64,000 nucleotides of DNA from Haloimpatiens massiliensis (lineage in GTDB: Bacteria > Bacillota > Clostridia > Clostridiales > Clostridiaceae), in the NCBI RefSeq assembly GCF_900184255.1, contig NZ_LT854640.1:1085421-1149420 (forward strand), written 5' to 3'. The translations under genes and the position numbers were made by a program. Positions 27,967 through 37,190 of the stretch are shown here, one piece after another. The notes beneath the pieces were generated by a model. The model was given only the letters and a program-made list of their open reading frames with translations. It was not told where the DNA came from and made no database searches. Every line of letters begins with the position of its first letter. Within the stretch, counting starts at the first letter, position 1.

Positions 27967-28788
27967 ATGGATAAATTATTGTTTGGTATTTCAGGTCTCC
28001 CTTTAGGAGAAGATGAAAAAAAATTCACATACAAAACTGGTATAGAATATCTTAAAAACTATGGTTTGGATGCTATGGAACTTCCTTTCGTAAGATCTGT
28101 AAATGTAACAGAGAAAAATAAGGCTGGTATATTAAAAGCAAAGGAAGACAATAAATTTTACCTATCTGCTCATGGTTCTTATTTCATAAATTTGAATGCA
28201 GAAGAAGATGAAAAACAAGAAAAATCATTAGAAAGAATATTAAAGGGAGCTGAGGCACTACAAAAAGTTGGTGGAAGAAGCCTTATATTTCATCCTGGAT
28301 TTTATTTAAAAAAAAGCAAGGATGAAACCCTTAATAAAATTAAAGAAAATCTAAGCAAGCTTCCTTATTTTGGAGTGGATTATAGACTTGAAACCACTGG
28401 TAAAGGCACACAATTTGGTTCTCTAGAAGAATTAGTCTCCCTATGTAAAGATTTGCCTCACTGTAAGCTTTGTATAGATTTCTCCCATTTACACGCTAGA
28501 TATAATGGAGCTTTAAAAGATTATAATGACTTTGCCAATATTCTAAAATATATAAAAGATAATTTAGGACAAGAGGCTTTAGAAGATTTACACATGCATT
28601 TATCTGGAATAAATTATGGCCCCAAAGGAGAAAAAAATCACCTTCCCTTAATGGAAAGTGATTTTAACTATAAAGCTTGTCTAAAAGCTTTAAAGGATTT
28701 TCATGTAAAAGGATGCCTTATCTGTGAAAGCCCTATTTTAGAAAGAGATGCTATTCTCCTTAAGGAAACTTATTATAATTTTTGTTAG
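27967..28788 (+). CDS. Endonuclease IV-like TIM-barrel nuclease
   Basis: 273 residues, beginning MDKLLFGISGLPLGEDEK after AAAGGA; an upstream open frame to 27853 has no ribosome binding site. The AP endonuclease 2 (TIM barrel, zinc) pattern is visible: MELPFV, YLSAHGSYFINL, LIFHPGFYLKK, RLETTGKGTQFGSLEELVSL, CIDFSHLHAR, DLHMHLSGINYG and CESPIL, supplying the metal-binding His, Glu and Asp residues. The likely role is cleavage at abasic sites in DNA repair. It is a single gene. Confidence 0.85.
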   Translation: MDKLLFGISGLPLGEDEKKFTYKTGIEYLKNYGLDAMELPFVRSVNVTEKNKAGILKAKEDNKFYLSAHGSYFINLNAEEDEKQEKSLERILKGAEALQKVGGRSLIFHPGFYLKKSKDETLNKIKENLSKLPYFGVDYRLETTGKGTQFGSLEELVSLCKDLPHCKLCIDFSHLHARYNGALKDYNDFANILKYIKDNLGQEALEDLHMHLSGINYGPKGEKNHLPLMESDFNYKACLKALKDFHVKGCLICESPILERDAILLKETYYNFC

Positions 28789-29003
28789 TTATAAGTAACA
28801 AAGATTATTTATATACTTGTTTTTCCAGAAAACTTTTTTACAAGTCCCTAATCCCAAATAAATAGTTTAGTTTAGTTTATTTTAATGCTAAGTGATTGTA
28901 AAATATAATTTATAGGTTATGATGCATTTCTTCGGTTTTTTTACCAGCACTTAATATAGTTGAATAAAAAGCCTAAACTCTCGAATAATTTCTTAATCAA
29001 TAA
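28789..29003. other. Intergenic, nothing recognised
   Basis: AT-rich sequence between the nuclease gene and the 157-bp palindrome. No ORF or stable hairpin seen. Confidence 0.35.
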
Positions 29004-29160
29004 GGTACATGAAAAGAAATAACAAGTCAAAGATGCTGGTATATTTTGTGTCAGACAAGGAAGCAGGTTCCGCCGCTAGTAGAACTATCGGCGGAACCTG
29101 CTGACGCAATATGACGCAAAATAGACTAGCATACTGACTTGTTATTTATTTAAATGCGCC
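29004..29160. repeat. 157-bp palindromic MITE-like element, copy 1
   Basis: Starts GGTACATG and ends GCGCC. The two arms are largely complementary (both read AATAACAAGTCA inward from each end), and the centre is a 13-bp perfect stem GCAGGTTCCGCCG/CGGCGGAACCTGC. TAA flanks both sides as a 3-bp target duplication. A second copy of exactly the same length is at 60414-60570. Confidence 0.85.
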
Positions 29161-29219
29161 TAAATGGATATTATGCATTGAGATTAGGGATTTACTTTAA
29201 AGGATTACTTTATTCAATA

Positions 29220-29342
29220 TTAACTTTTTCCTTCTATGGCACCTTTTCTAGGATTCTTTTGAAATTCTTTATCTTCTATAACTTCTGGCTTTGCTGCTTG
29301 ATGATTAGATTTTCTTTTAGCCTTTTTCCCTTGGCTATGCAT
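29220..29342 (-). CDS. Small basic protein, 40 residues
   Basis: ATG 29342 with AGGAG 8 bp upstream. The sequence is MHSQGKKAKRKSNHQAAKPE and continues to GAIEGKS: very hydrophilic, lysine-rich, no hydrophobic core, probably unstructured. It is the second of two adjacent small basic genes on this strand. Such proteins are common in clostridia, and a spore- or nucleic-acid-associated role is possible, but I do not recognise the family. Confidence 0.55.
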   Translation of the reverse strand: MHSQGKKAKRKSNHQAAKPEVIEDKEFQKNPRKGAIEGKS

Positions 29343-29426
29343 TTTACACGCTCCTAATCTTTATAATATTATAAAGCACTCATGACCTACTGATATCTAA
29401 GTGCCAACTCCTAGTAATTATAATTT

Positions 29427-29531
29427 TTATTTTTCTTCTGGAGTATTTATTTCTCTTTTATTTTTCTTACCTTTATTTTGAGGTCTTGCACTTTCTTCCA
29501 TTGAAGGTCTCTTCATACCTTTCTTAGCCAT
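29427..29531 (-). CDS. Small basic protein, 34 residues
   Basis: ATG 29531 behind a GGGGGG-type ribosome binding site. The sequence begins MAKKGMKRPSMEESARPQNK and ends NTPEEK. It is lysine-rich and disordered, similar in style to the neighbour 85 bp downstream (shared GKK and K-R clusters). The MAKKGMKRP start resembles short clostridial proteins of unknown function, from memory only. Confidence 0.55.
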   Translation of the reverse strand: MAKKGMKRPSMEESARPQNKGKKNKREINTPEEK

Positions 29532-29675
29532 GATTTTCCCCCCTTTCTTAATCACTAATCGTATTTTATCCTAATTACAATAAATTATTCTAAATATTTT
29601 GTATCACTAAAAATTTTAAATTTAATATAATAATAATGGGAACTAAAACACTGCCCACAATTGAGGTGGAATATA

Positions 29676-31010
29676 ATGTATAATAATATAAACAACAAAA
29701 ATTTTAAAAAATTAATAGTTGGAGCCTACTGCAAAGTTCCTATATGTAATGGTACCTCAACCTACTATATAAATTTTGATAATGCCGCTACAACACCTGC
29801 TTTTTTAGCGGTTATGGATAAACTAAATAAATTCGCTCCATGGTATTCCTCTATTCATAGGGGTACTGGATACAAATCCAAGCTATCCACTGATATGTAT
29901 AATTTATGTAGAACCGTAGTTGCAAATTTCGTTAAAGCTGATTTAAGTAAAGATGAGGTTCTATTTGTAAAAAATACTACCGAGGGTATTAACAAACTTT
30001 CTTATTTATTGAAAGGTGATAAAAGTAATGAGGATAAAGATATTGTACTATGTACGTTTATGGAGCATCACTCCAATGATTTACCTTGGAGAAATAAGTT
30101 TAATGTGATTTATATAAACGTGGACCAATATGGTAAACTTTGTATGGATGACTTAGAAGCTAAACTAAAAAAATATAGTGGCAGGATTAAATTAGTTGCA
30201 GTTTCTGGCGCCTCAAATGTAACTGGTTATATAAATCCAGTGCATCAAATAGCCTCCTTAGCTCATGAAAATGGGGCTAAGATTTTAGTAGATGGGGCTC
30301 AGCTTATACCACACGTACCATTTACTATGAAGCCTCACGATTCTTCCAGTCACATTGATTTTTTAGCTTTTTCCGCTCATAAAATGTACGCTCCATTTGG
30401 ATGTGGAGTTCTAATTGGACCTAAAGATTTTTTTAATAACAATATTTCTGAGCAAGTAGGTGGCGGAACTATAAAAATAGTTACTCCAGAAGAAATAGCT
30501 TGGGCAGACTCTCCAGATAATCAAGAGGCAGGTACTCCAAACTTAATGGGTGCTCTTGCATTATGTGCTTCAATAGATGTTTTAAATTCCATTGGTATGG
30601 ATGTAATTTACAAGCATGAAGACACTTTAAAAAAATACGCTCTTTCCAAACTTTATACCATAGAAGATGTAAAAATATATTGTAAAAAAGATGATTATCA
30701 AAATACAGTTTCTATAATTCCTTTTAATATAAATGGATTATATCATGGAAATGTAGCTAGGGCCCTTTCAGAGCATTGGGGTATTGGAGTTAGAAGTGGA
30801 TGCTTTTGTGCACATCCTTATGTAGAAAGGCTTTTAAATGTTCCAAAAGATGAAATAGAGTACATGATGCGTAATCCTGACAATCCAAAGAAAGGCTTAG
30901 TAAGGATAAGCTTTGGTTTATATAACACCTTACAAGAAATAGATATTTTTGTAAATGCCATTAAATATATTGTAAAAAACAAACAAAAATTTAAAATTTC
31001 TGATGAATAG
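29676..31010 (+). CDS. Class V aminotransferase, cysteine desulfurase/selenocysteine lyase-like
   Basis: 444 residues from ATG 29676 (GAGGTGG upstream). PLP-enzyme features: INFDNAATTPA near residue 33, TEGINKLSYLL, MEHHSNDLPWR, the substrate loop SGASNVTGY, VDGAQLIPH, the PLP lysine in FSAHKMYAPFGCG, and a C-terminal RSGCFCAHPYV with the catalytic-type cysteine and a CxC pair. It is a monocistronic gene ending in a bidirectional terminator and has no iscU or suf partner nearby, so the sulphur acceptor is unknown. It could be a stand-alone desulfurase or a related C-S lyase. Confidence 0.85.
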   Translation: MYNNINNKNFKKLIVGAYCKVPICNGTSTYYINFDNAATTPAFLAVMDKLNKFAPWYSSIHRGTGYKSKLSTDMYNLCRTVVANFVKADLSKDEVLFVKNTTEGINKLSYLLKGDKSNEDKDIVLCTFMEHHSNDLPWRNKFNVIYINVDQYGKLCMDDLEAKLKKYSGRIKLVAVSGASNVTGYINPVHQIASLAHENGAKILVDGAQLIPHVPFTMKPHDSSSHIDFLAFSAHKMYAPFGCGVLIGPKDFFNNNISEQVGGGTIKIVTPEEIAWADSPDNQEAGTPNLMGALALCASIDVLNSIGMDVIYKHEDTLKKYALSKLYTIEDVKIYCKKDDYQNTVSIIPFNINGLYHGNVARALSEHWGIGVRSGCFCAHPYVERLLNVPKDEIEYMMRNPDNPKKGLVRISFGLYNTLQEIDIFVNAIKYIVKNKQKFKISDE

Positions 31011-31025
31011 AAAGTTATTAAATAG

Positions 31026-31068
31026 AACAACCTTTCCAGTGAAAAATACTATCACTAGAAAGGTTGTT
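31026..31068. terminator. Bidirectional terminator between convergent genes
   Basis: AACAACCTTTC and GAAAGGTTGTT form the stem, with CAGTG/CACT extending it. T-rich sequence follows on the plus strand and A-rich precedes it. It serves both the aminotransferase gene (+) and the GerMN gene (-). Confidence 0.75.
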
Positions 31069-31074
31069 TTCTCT

Positions 31075-31659
31075 CTATTTAACTATATTTTCATTAGCCT
31101 TGAATTTACCACTAGTGTCCATATGTCCATTAATGGTTTCTATGTCTTTTCCATCTATTAAAAATTTAACTTCATTTATTCCCAAATCCTTGTTTAAGAT
31201 TAATGTGTTAGATATAGAATACACAAACATACTTTCTCCTGTAGATCCAGCATTTATCTTTGTAGCGATATTCTTTTCCAAATCCACATAGGCAACATTT
31301 TCCTTTACACTTACCTTAATCTCAGCATCCTTTGGCACTGCAGGATAATGATTTTTTTCCTTTGGCCCTTCCTGTAACTTTTTAATTAAAATTTCTGGTG
31401 TAACTTCACCTAATTCTACTTCTTCCTTATTTAAATACATAGCTTGATCATCTACAAAATATAGAAAAACTTTCTTAACAGTTTCTTTTTTCGTATTCTC
31501 TTGCTTTTGTTCTGAATCCTTGTTGTCACCATCTTTTTCTGCAGACACTGCTGCTTTTTCTTTTTGTTCCTTTTCATTTGAATTGCTGCTAGTTTTACCA
31601 CAGCCTACAAAACTTACAGCAAGTAAAGAACATAATATAAAGTACATAATTTTTTTCAT
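31075..31659 (-). CDS. GerMN-domain lipoprotein
   Basis: 194 residues. A type II signal peptide with lipobox VSFVGC is followed by a lysine/glutamate-rich linker (residues 22-60). The GerMN domain (about 62-180) reads KVFLYFVDDQAMYLNKEEVE, LIKKLQEGPKE, VAYVDLEKNIATKINAGSTGE and YSISNTLILNKDLGINEVKF. GerMN domains occur in GerM (spore formation and germination) and in sortase- or peptidoglycan-associated lipoproteins. This short single-domain form is probably membrane-anchored on the outer face. Function not proven. Confidence 0.85.
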   Translation of the reverse strand: MKKIMYFILCSLLAVSFVGCGKTSSNSNEKEQKEKAAVSAEKDGDNKDSEQKQENTKKETVKKVFLYFVDDQAMYLNKEEVELGEVTPEILIKKLQEGPKEKNHYPAVPKDAEIKVSVKENVAYVDLEKNIATKINAGSTGESMFVYSISNTLILNKDLGINEVKFLIDGKDIETINGHMDTSGKFKANENIVK

Positions 31660-32168
31660 ATATTTTCGCCTCCATTTTAATTAAAATAACTATTCATAAG
31701 AAAAATTTTTCTATATCTTAACCATTTCTATGAATCATTAGTATCTAAAGCCCTTATTTCCAGTATATGTTTATGAATAAAGTACTATATGCTAGTTGCT
31801 ATAAAATAATTTTTAGATATTATCTTACAGCTTGTTGCAACTCACTAATTTAGCCCTAGGTAATTAATTTCTTAGATAATTTATGTGATTCTAATATGGC
31901 TATAATTACCGTTTGTTAATTTTAAATTGCAAATCTTACATTACTTTCTACTATTTTTATATAAAAATTATATCATACTATTTTTAATAAAACCATTTTT
32001 ACTAACTATTTTTCATTAAATTACATCTTTCCCAACACTCTCAGTACTACTTACCCTATTTAAATAATTTGGTAAGTGCTCTTGGCGAAATTTGTATCAA
32101 TTTATCGTATTATACATTGATATTTCTATTGAAAAATTATAAAATATACTTAATATTAATTATTATCT
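31660..32168. other. Intergenic, AT-rich, no gene seen
   Basis: About 500 bp upstream of the GerMN gene. No ORF with a ribosome binding site and no strong hairpin on either strand. Confidence 0.35.
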
Positions 32169-32196
32169 ATAAATGTGTAAACAGTTACACATTTAT
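32169..32196. promoter_or_regulatory. Perfect 12-bp inverted repeat, candidate operator
   Basis: ATAAATGTGTAA and TTACACATTTAT are separated by ACAG. Such symmetry suggests binding of a dimeric repressor. It lies 400 bp upstream of yjjI, with a palindromic repeat between. A further half-site, TTGTTACA, follows at about 32199. Regulator unknown. Confidence 0.5.
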
Positions 32197-32245
32197 ATTG
32201 TTACATTATTCAACTTTCGCAGTCATAAAATAAAAATATAAAATT

Positions 32246-32513
32246 TAAAATGAAGAATAAAGCTCTTTTAGAAATTAACTATAATTTGAAATTTGCAGGT
32301 AAGTAGTAGTTAATAGCTAATAGCTAAGAAATAAGAGTTAAGGATAAAACTCAAGGAGTTTTTTATAATTACTTTGCAAGTAACAGGTAATAAGTAATAG
32401 TTGTGATGAAAATTCAGCTTTGCTGAATTTTTTAAAGAAACTCTTACCTTTTACCTATTAGCTCTTACCTACTCTACAAATTTCTATTTTACATTCTAAA
32501 TTTTAAATTAAGA
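32246..32513. repeat. 270-bp imperfect palindrome upstream of yjjI
   Basis: The outer arms share AATTTAAAAT, GAAATTTG and runs of TAAGAGTT/TTAATAGCTAATAG-type repeats in inverted orientation. Inside are smaller hairpins (AACTCAAGGAGTTT; AAATTCAGCTTTGCTGAATTT at about 32409-32431). No coding potential. It resembles a decayed non-coding mobile repeat. Confidence 0.55.
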
Positions 32514-32596
32514 ACCCTTATTAATCTAATGTAGAGCTTGAACTTTATGTGCGAAAATTGAGTTATATTATACTATCGTATAGGAGTGTGAAAACT

Positions 32597-34090
32597 ATGG
32601 ACAAAATATTGAATATTATAAAAGACACTACTCTAACTTATGAACAAAAAGTCTTAAGTTTAGCAAGAGCTGCAGAAGATTCTTTAGATGTTTTAAATAT
32701 AGATAAAGATTCAAAGGAATATTTGAATGAAGGAGTTATATGCGATTTAGGTGAAGGACATGCACCTTATAGGCCTAGATATATAGTTCCTGATTACGAA
32801 AAATTCATGAAAAATGGCAGCGAATTTTTAGGTCTTGAACCAGCCAAAGATATATTGGAAGCAGTTAACAACTTACTAATTTTATATAAACATGTACCAT
32901 CTATAACCTCTTTTCCTGTATCATTAGGCAATATTGACTATTTATTAGAACCTTATGTACAAGATGAACAAGAGGCTTATGGGGCCATAAAGATGTTTTT
33001 ACTTCACATAGATAGGACTTTGACTGATTCCTTCTGCCATGCAAATATAGGTCCAAGAGACTCTAAAGCAGGCAGAATAATATTGAAAGTACAAAGAGAA
33101 CTTCAAACAGCTATTCCAAATATTACTGTTAAATACAACAAAAATACTCCAGAGGATTTTGCTATAGATTGTATAAATACAGCACTTGTAACTGCTAAGC
33201 CTAGTTTTGCTAATGATGAAATGTTCTCTAAAGAATTAGGTGAAAATTATAATATAGTAAGCTGCTATAATGGTCTTTATACAGGAGGTGGAAGTTATAC
33301 TTTATGTAGACTTAACCTTGCTTTTCTAGCTAAAAAAGCTGAAAATAAAGAGGATTTCTTAAATAAAGTTCTACCTAACGCTGTAGATAGAATGGCACGA
33401 TACATGGATAAAAGAGTTAAATTTCTTGTAGATGAAAGCGGATTTTTTGAGAGCAACTTTTTAGTAAAAGAAGGCTTAATCTCTAGGGAAAACTTTTCTG
33501 CCATGTTTGGAATGTTTGGTCTTGCTGAATGCGTAAATAGCTTTATTTTCTCTGATAAAAAGGAAGATAGATTTGGTCATGGAGAACAAGCTAATAAATT
33601 AGGATTAGATATAATTGAAAAACTATATGAAGAAGTCTCTAAACATAAAGCTCCTTACTGTGAAAAGTCAGATAATAAATACTTACTTCATGCTCAAGTA
33701 GGTATAGATAGTGATAAAAACATAAGTCCTGGATGTAGAATACCTATAGGTGAAGAACCAGAACTTCATGATCACATAGTACAATCTGCACCTTTCCATA
33801 AATATTTTCCATCAGGTATTGGTGATATATTCCCTTTTGAAGAAACTGCCAAGAGAAATCCTAAATTTATATTAGATATTATAAAAGGTGCTTTTAGTTT
33901 AAATATGAGATATTTTTCTCTTTATTCTTCTGATTCTGATGTTATTAGAATCACAGGATATTTAGTTAAAAAATCAGATATAGAAAAATTAGAAAAAGGC
34001 AAACAGGCCCTTCAGGACACTGTAGCTTTAGGCCTAGGAGCAGTTAAAAATCAAAGAGTTCTGGAAAGAAAGGTAAGAAAATATGAATAA
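32597..34090 (+). CDS. yjjI: YjjI-family glycyl radical enzyme (DUF3029)
   Basis: 497 residues from ATG 32597 with AGGAGTG upstream. The sequence fits the YjjI family of putative glycyl radical enzymes in length and order. The radical glycine is in IRITGYLVKK near the C-terminus (Gly454), a variant of the usual RVSGY. Cysteines that could carry the thiyl radical lie mid-protein (for example SCYNGLYTGGG and GLAECVNSF). The gene overlaps yjjW, its activase, by 8 bp, so the two are co-translated. The substrate of this family is not known; it must work anaerobically. Confidence 0.88.
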   Translation: MDKILNIIKDTTLTYEQKVLSLARAAEDSLDVLNIDKDSKEYLNEGVICDLGEGHAPYRPRYIVPDYEKFMKNGSEFLGLEPAKDILEAVNNLLILYKHVPSITSFPVSLGNIDYLLEPYVQDEQEAYGAIKMFLLHIDRTLTDSFCHANIGPRDSKAGRIILKVQRELQTAIPNITVKYNKNTPEDFAIDCINTALVTAKPSFANDEMFSKELGENYNIVSCYNGLYTGGGSYTLCRLNLAFLAKKAENKEDFLNKVLPNAVDRMARYMDKRVKFLVDESGFFESNFLVKEGLISRENFSAMFGMFGLAECVNSFIFSDKKEDRFGHGEQANKLGLDIIEKLYEEVSKHKAPYCEKSDNKYLLHAQVGIDSDKNISPGCRIPIGEEPELHDHIVQSAPFHKYFPSGIGDIFPFEETAKRNPKFILDIIKGAFSLNMRYFSLYSSDSDVIRITGYLVKKSDIEKLEKGKQALQDTVALGLGAVKNQRVLERKVRKYE

Positions 34091-34919
34091 AGCCCTAGTA
34101 AATAGGATAATACCTTTTAGCGCAGTAGATGGTCCTGGCAATAGAACCGCTATATTTCTTCAAGGTTGTAACTTCAATTGTCGTTATTGCCATAATCCTG
34201 AGACTATAAACAAGTGTGTACACTGCGGGAATTGTATTAATGTTTGTCCTACTGGTGCTCTTTATTTTGAAAACCACAAAGTTCACTGGAAAGAAGAGCT
34301 TTGTGTAAAATGTGACAACTGTTTAAAAAATTGCTCTTATAGCGCTTCGCCTAAAGTTAAAGAAATGTCTGTGGAAGATATTATTATACAGATAAAAAAA
34401 GTCAAACCTTTTATAGAAGGTATAACTGTTTCTGGTGGTGAATGCACTCTCCAAAAGGATTTTTTAGTTTCTTTATTTACTGAAGTTAAAAAACTAGGAT
34501 TGACTTGCTTTGTGGACACCAATGCTTCCATACCTTTATATAAAGACTTTGCTCTTCTTGAAGTAATGGATAAGGCTATGATAGATTTAAAATCCTATTC
34601 TTTAGAAGAGCATAAAATGCTTACTTCTATGGAAAATAGTATTGTACTAAAAAATATAGAAAAACTTAGTAAATTAAATAAACTATATGAAATAAGAACT
34701 GTAATAGTTCCAGATTTGTTAGATAATAAATCTAATGTTCACAATACTAGCAAGTTACTAGCATCTTTAAATCCTAATATAATATATAAAATAATAAAAT
34801 ACAGACCATTAGGAGTTAGAGAAGAACTTATAAATAGTTCCACTCCTTCTAAAGAATTTATGGAAGAATTGCAACAGATATCAATAAATAACGGTTGTAA
34901 AAATGTGATTATAGTTTAA
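34083..34919 (+). CDS. yjjW: YjjW-family glycyl radical enzyme activase (radical SAM)
   Basis: 278 residues. The radical SAM motif reads CNFNCRYCHNPE, and an inserted bis-[4Fe-4S] ferredoxin domain follows (CVHCGNCINVCPTGAL; CVKCDNCLKNCSYSA). Next come the SAM-binding GGE region TVSGGECTLQ and the VDTNAS strand. This is the layout of activases that abstract hydrogen from the glycine of their partner. It is paired with yjjI by overlap and followed by a terminator. Confidence 0.92.
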   Translation: MNKALVNRIIPFSAVDGPGNRTAIFLQGCNFNCRYCHNPETINKCVHCGNCINVCPTGALYFENHKVHWKEELCVKCDNCLKNCSYSASPKVKEMSVEDIIIQIKKVKPFIEGITVSGGECTLQKDFLVSLFTEVKKLGLTCFVDTNASIPLYKDFALLEVMDKAMIDLKSYSLEEHKMLTSMENSIVLKNIEKLSKLNKLYEIRTVIVPDLLDNKSNVHNTSKLLASLNPNIIYKIIKYRPLGVREELINSSTPSKEFMEELQQISINNGCKNVIIV

Positions 34920-34921
34920 GC

Positions 34922-34957
34922 AAAAAAGAGATGATGACAAATTCATCTCTTTTTTTT
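34922..34957 (+). terminator. Terminator of yjjI-yjjW
   Basis: AAAAAAGAGATGA pairs with TCATCTCTTTTTT and is followed by a T run. It begins 3 bp after the yjjW stop. Confidence 0.8.
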
Positions 34958-35133
34958 GCTTTTTTGCATCACTTTTTCACTTTAGCACAATAATTTGTTG
35001 CAAAATTTATAGTAACATGAAAGAAAACTTTTAAAATTGTATAAAATTTTGAAATTTTAAAAAGGAATATGCGATTTTTTAGTGAATATATATAGTGTAG
35101 ATTAAAAATTAATTAGTTACGGGGTGAGTTTTA

Positions 35134-37158
35134 ATGATTACTAACTTAGATATTTCAAATGCTATGACTATTAAATTGGAGGAGAAACTTCCTGAAATGC
35201 CTGAATTTGTTGAAGGCATACGACGTGCACCAGATAGAGGATTTACTCTTACAAAAGCACAAGCGAAATTGGCTTTAAAAAACGCTCTTCGCTATGTACC
35301 TGAAAAATATCATGAACAGTTGGCACCAGAGTTCATGAATGAATTACTAACTAGAGGTAGAATTTACGGATACAGGTTCCGTCCAGAAGGAAGAATTTAT
35401 GGTAAATCCATAAATGACTACAAGGGAAAATGTACTGAAGGTAAAGCTTTTCAAGTAATGGTAGATAACAACTTGGATTTTGAAGTTGCTCTTTATCCTT
35501 ATGAACTTGTTACCTATGGAGAAACTGGCCAAGTATGTCAAAACTGGATGCAATACAGATTAATTAAAAAATATTTAGAAGAATTAACTGAAGATCAAAC
35601 TCTTGTTATAGAATCAGGACATCCTCTAGGATTATTTAAATCAAAACCTGAAGCACCAAGAGTTGTAATAACTAACGGTCTTTTAATAGGTATGTTTAAT
35701 GACCAAGAAAATTGGCACACTGCTATGCAGCTTGGAGTTTCTAACTATGGTCAAATGACTGCTGGTGGATGGATGTATATAGGACCTCAAGGTATAGTTC
35801 ATGGTACATTCAACACTTTATTAAATGCCGGTAGATTAAAATTTGGCATTCCTCATGACGGAGATTTAAAAGGATATTTATTTGTTTCTTCTGGTCTTGG
35901 TGGAATGAGTGGTGCTCAACCAAAAGCTGTAGAAATAGCTAACGGCGTTGGAATTATAGCTGAAGTAGACTATTCAAGAATTCAAACAAGATTAGATCAA
36001 GGTTGGGTTAGCAAAGCTTCTTCTAATTTAGAAGAAGTAATTAAGTGGGCTCACGAAGCTATGGAAGCTAAAAAATCTATTTCCATAGCATATCATGGAA
36101 ATATTGTTGATCTATTAGACTATGTAGTTAAAAACAATATAAAGGTTCATTTATTATCTGACCAAACTTCATGTCATGCACCTTACGATGGGGGCTATTG
36201 TCCTCAAGGTCTTACTTTTGAAGAAAGAACTGCTCTATTAAAAAGTGACAGAAACAAATACAGAGAACTAGTAGATAAAACTTTAAGAGAACATTTCAGA
36301 CTTATAAAAATACTAGTAGAAAGAGGAACTTATTTCTTTGATTACGGTAACTCATTTATGAAATCTGTTTTTGATGCAGGTGCAAAAGAAATATCTAAAA
36401 ATGGCGTAGATGAAAAAGATGGATTTATATTCCCATCATATGTGGAAGACATTATGGGACCTATGCTATTTGACTATGGCTATGGACCATTTAGATGGGT
36501 TTGCTTAAGCCATGATCATGAAGACCTAGTAAAGACAGATCATGCAGCTATGGAATGTATAGATCCAAATAGACGTGGACAAGATAGAGACAACTATATC
36601 TGGATTAGAGACGCTGAAAAGAACGGCTTAGTTGTAGGTACTGAAGCTAGAATTCTTTATCAAGATGCTGAAGGAAGAATGAGAATAGCACTTAAATTCA
36701 ATGATATGGTTAGAAAAGGCGAAATAGGACCTGTTATGATAGGAAGAGACCATCATGATGTAAGTGGTACTGATTCACCATTTAGAGAAACTTCTAACAT
36801 TAAAGATGGCAGCAACATAACTGCTGATATGGCAGTACAATGCTTTGCAGGTAATTCTGCTAGAGGCATGAGCCTAGTTGCTCTTCATAATGGTGGCGGT
36901 GTTGGCATAGGCAACTCTGTCAATGGAGGCTTTGGCTTAGTTTTAGATGGAAGTCAAAGAATTGATAATATCATTAAGTCTGCTATGGCATGGGACGTTA
37001 TGAGCGGAGTTGCAAGACGTTCTTGGGCTAGAAATGAGAATGCCGTAGAAACAAGTATAGATTACAATCTAAAAACAAAAGGTGAAAACCACATTACCAT
37101 ACCTTATGTTGCTGATGAAAAACTTATCGACAAAATAATTTGTGATAATTTAAAATAG
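35134..37158 (+). CDS. hutU: Urocanate hydratase, long form
   Basis: 674 residues. Converts urocanate to imidazolonepropionate in histidine breakdown, using tightly bound NAD. Signature stretches are GRIYGYRFRPEGRIYGKSIN, ESGHPLGLFKSKPEAPRV, SNYGQMTAGGWMYIGPQGIV, SSGLGGMSGAQPKA (dinucleotide loop), LSDQTSCHAPYDGGYCPQG, IGRDHHDVSGTDSPFRET and LHNGGGVGIGNSVNGGFG. The length is the roughly 670-residue type, longer than the 550-residue proteobacterial enzyme. No hutH or hutI is adjacent, so the rest of the pathway must be elsewhere. Confidence 0.96.
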   Translation: MITNLDISNAMTIKLEEKLPEMPEFVEGIRRAPDRGFTLTKAQAKLALKNALRYVPEKYHEQLAPEFMNELLTRGRIYGYRFRPEGRIYGKSINDYKGKCTEGKAFQVMVDNNLDFEVALYPYELVTYGETGQVCQNWMQYRLIKKYLEELTEDQTLVIESGHPLGLFKSKPEAPRVVITNGLLIGMFNDQENWHTAMQLGVSNYGQMTAGGWMYIGPQGIVHGTFNTLLNAGRLKFGIPHDGDLKGYLFVSSGLGGMSGAQPKAVEIANGVGIIAEVDYSRIQTRLDQGWVSKASSNLEEVIKWAHEAMEAKKSISIAYHGNIVDLLDYVVKNNIKVHLLSDQTSCHAPYDGGYCPQGLTFEERTALLKSDRNKYRELVDKTLREHFRLIKILVERGTYFFDYGNSFMKSVFDAGAKEISKNGVDEKDGFIFPSYVEDIMGPMLFDYGYGPFRWVCLSHDHEDLVKTDHAAMECIDPNRRGQDRDNYIWIRDAEKNGLVVGTEARILYQDAEGRMRIALKFNDMVRKGEIGPVMIGRDHHDVSGTDSPFRETSNIKDGSNITADMAVQCFAGNSARGMSLVALHNGGGVGIGNSVNGGFGLVLDGSQRIDNIIKSAMAWDVMSGVARRSWARNENAVETSIDYNLKTKGENHITIPYVADEKLIDKIICDNLK

Positions 37159-37190
37159 AACTTTAATTAATCCCCAATTGTTAATTTCAA

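Noticed and set aside
29154..29357. Plus-strand 67-residue hydrophobic ORF
   Set aside because: It is antisense to the small basic gene at 29220-29342 and begins inside the 157-bp palindrome.
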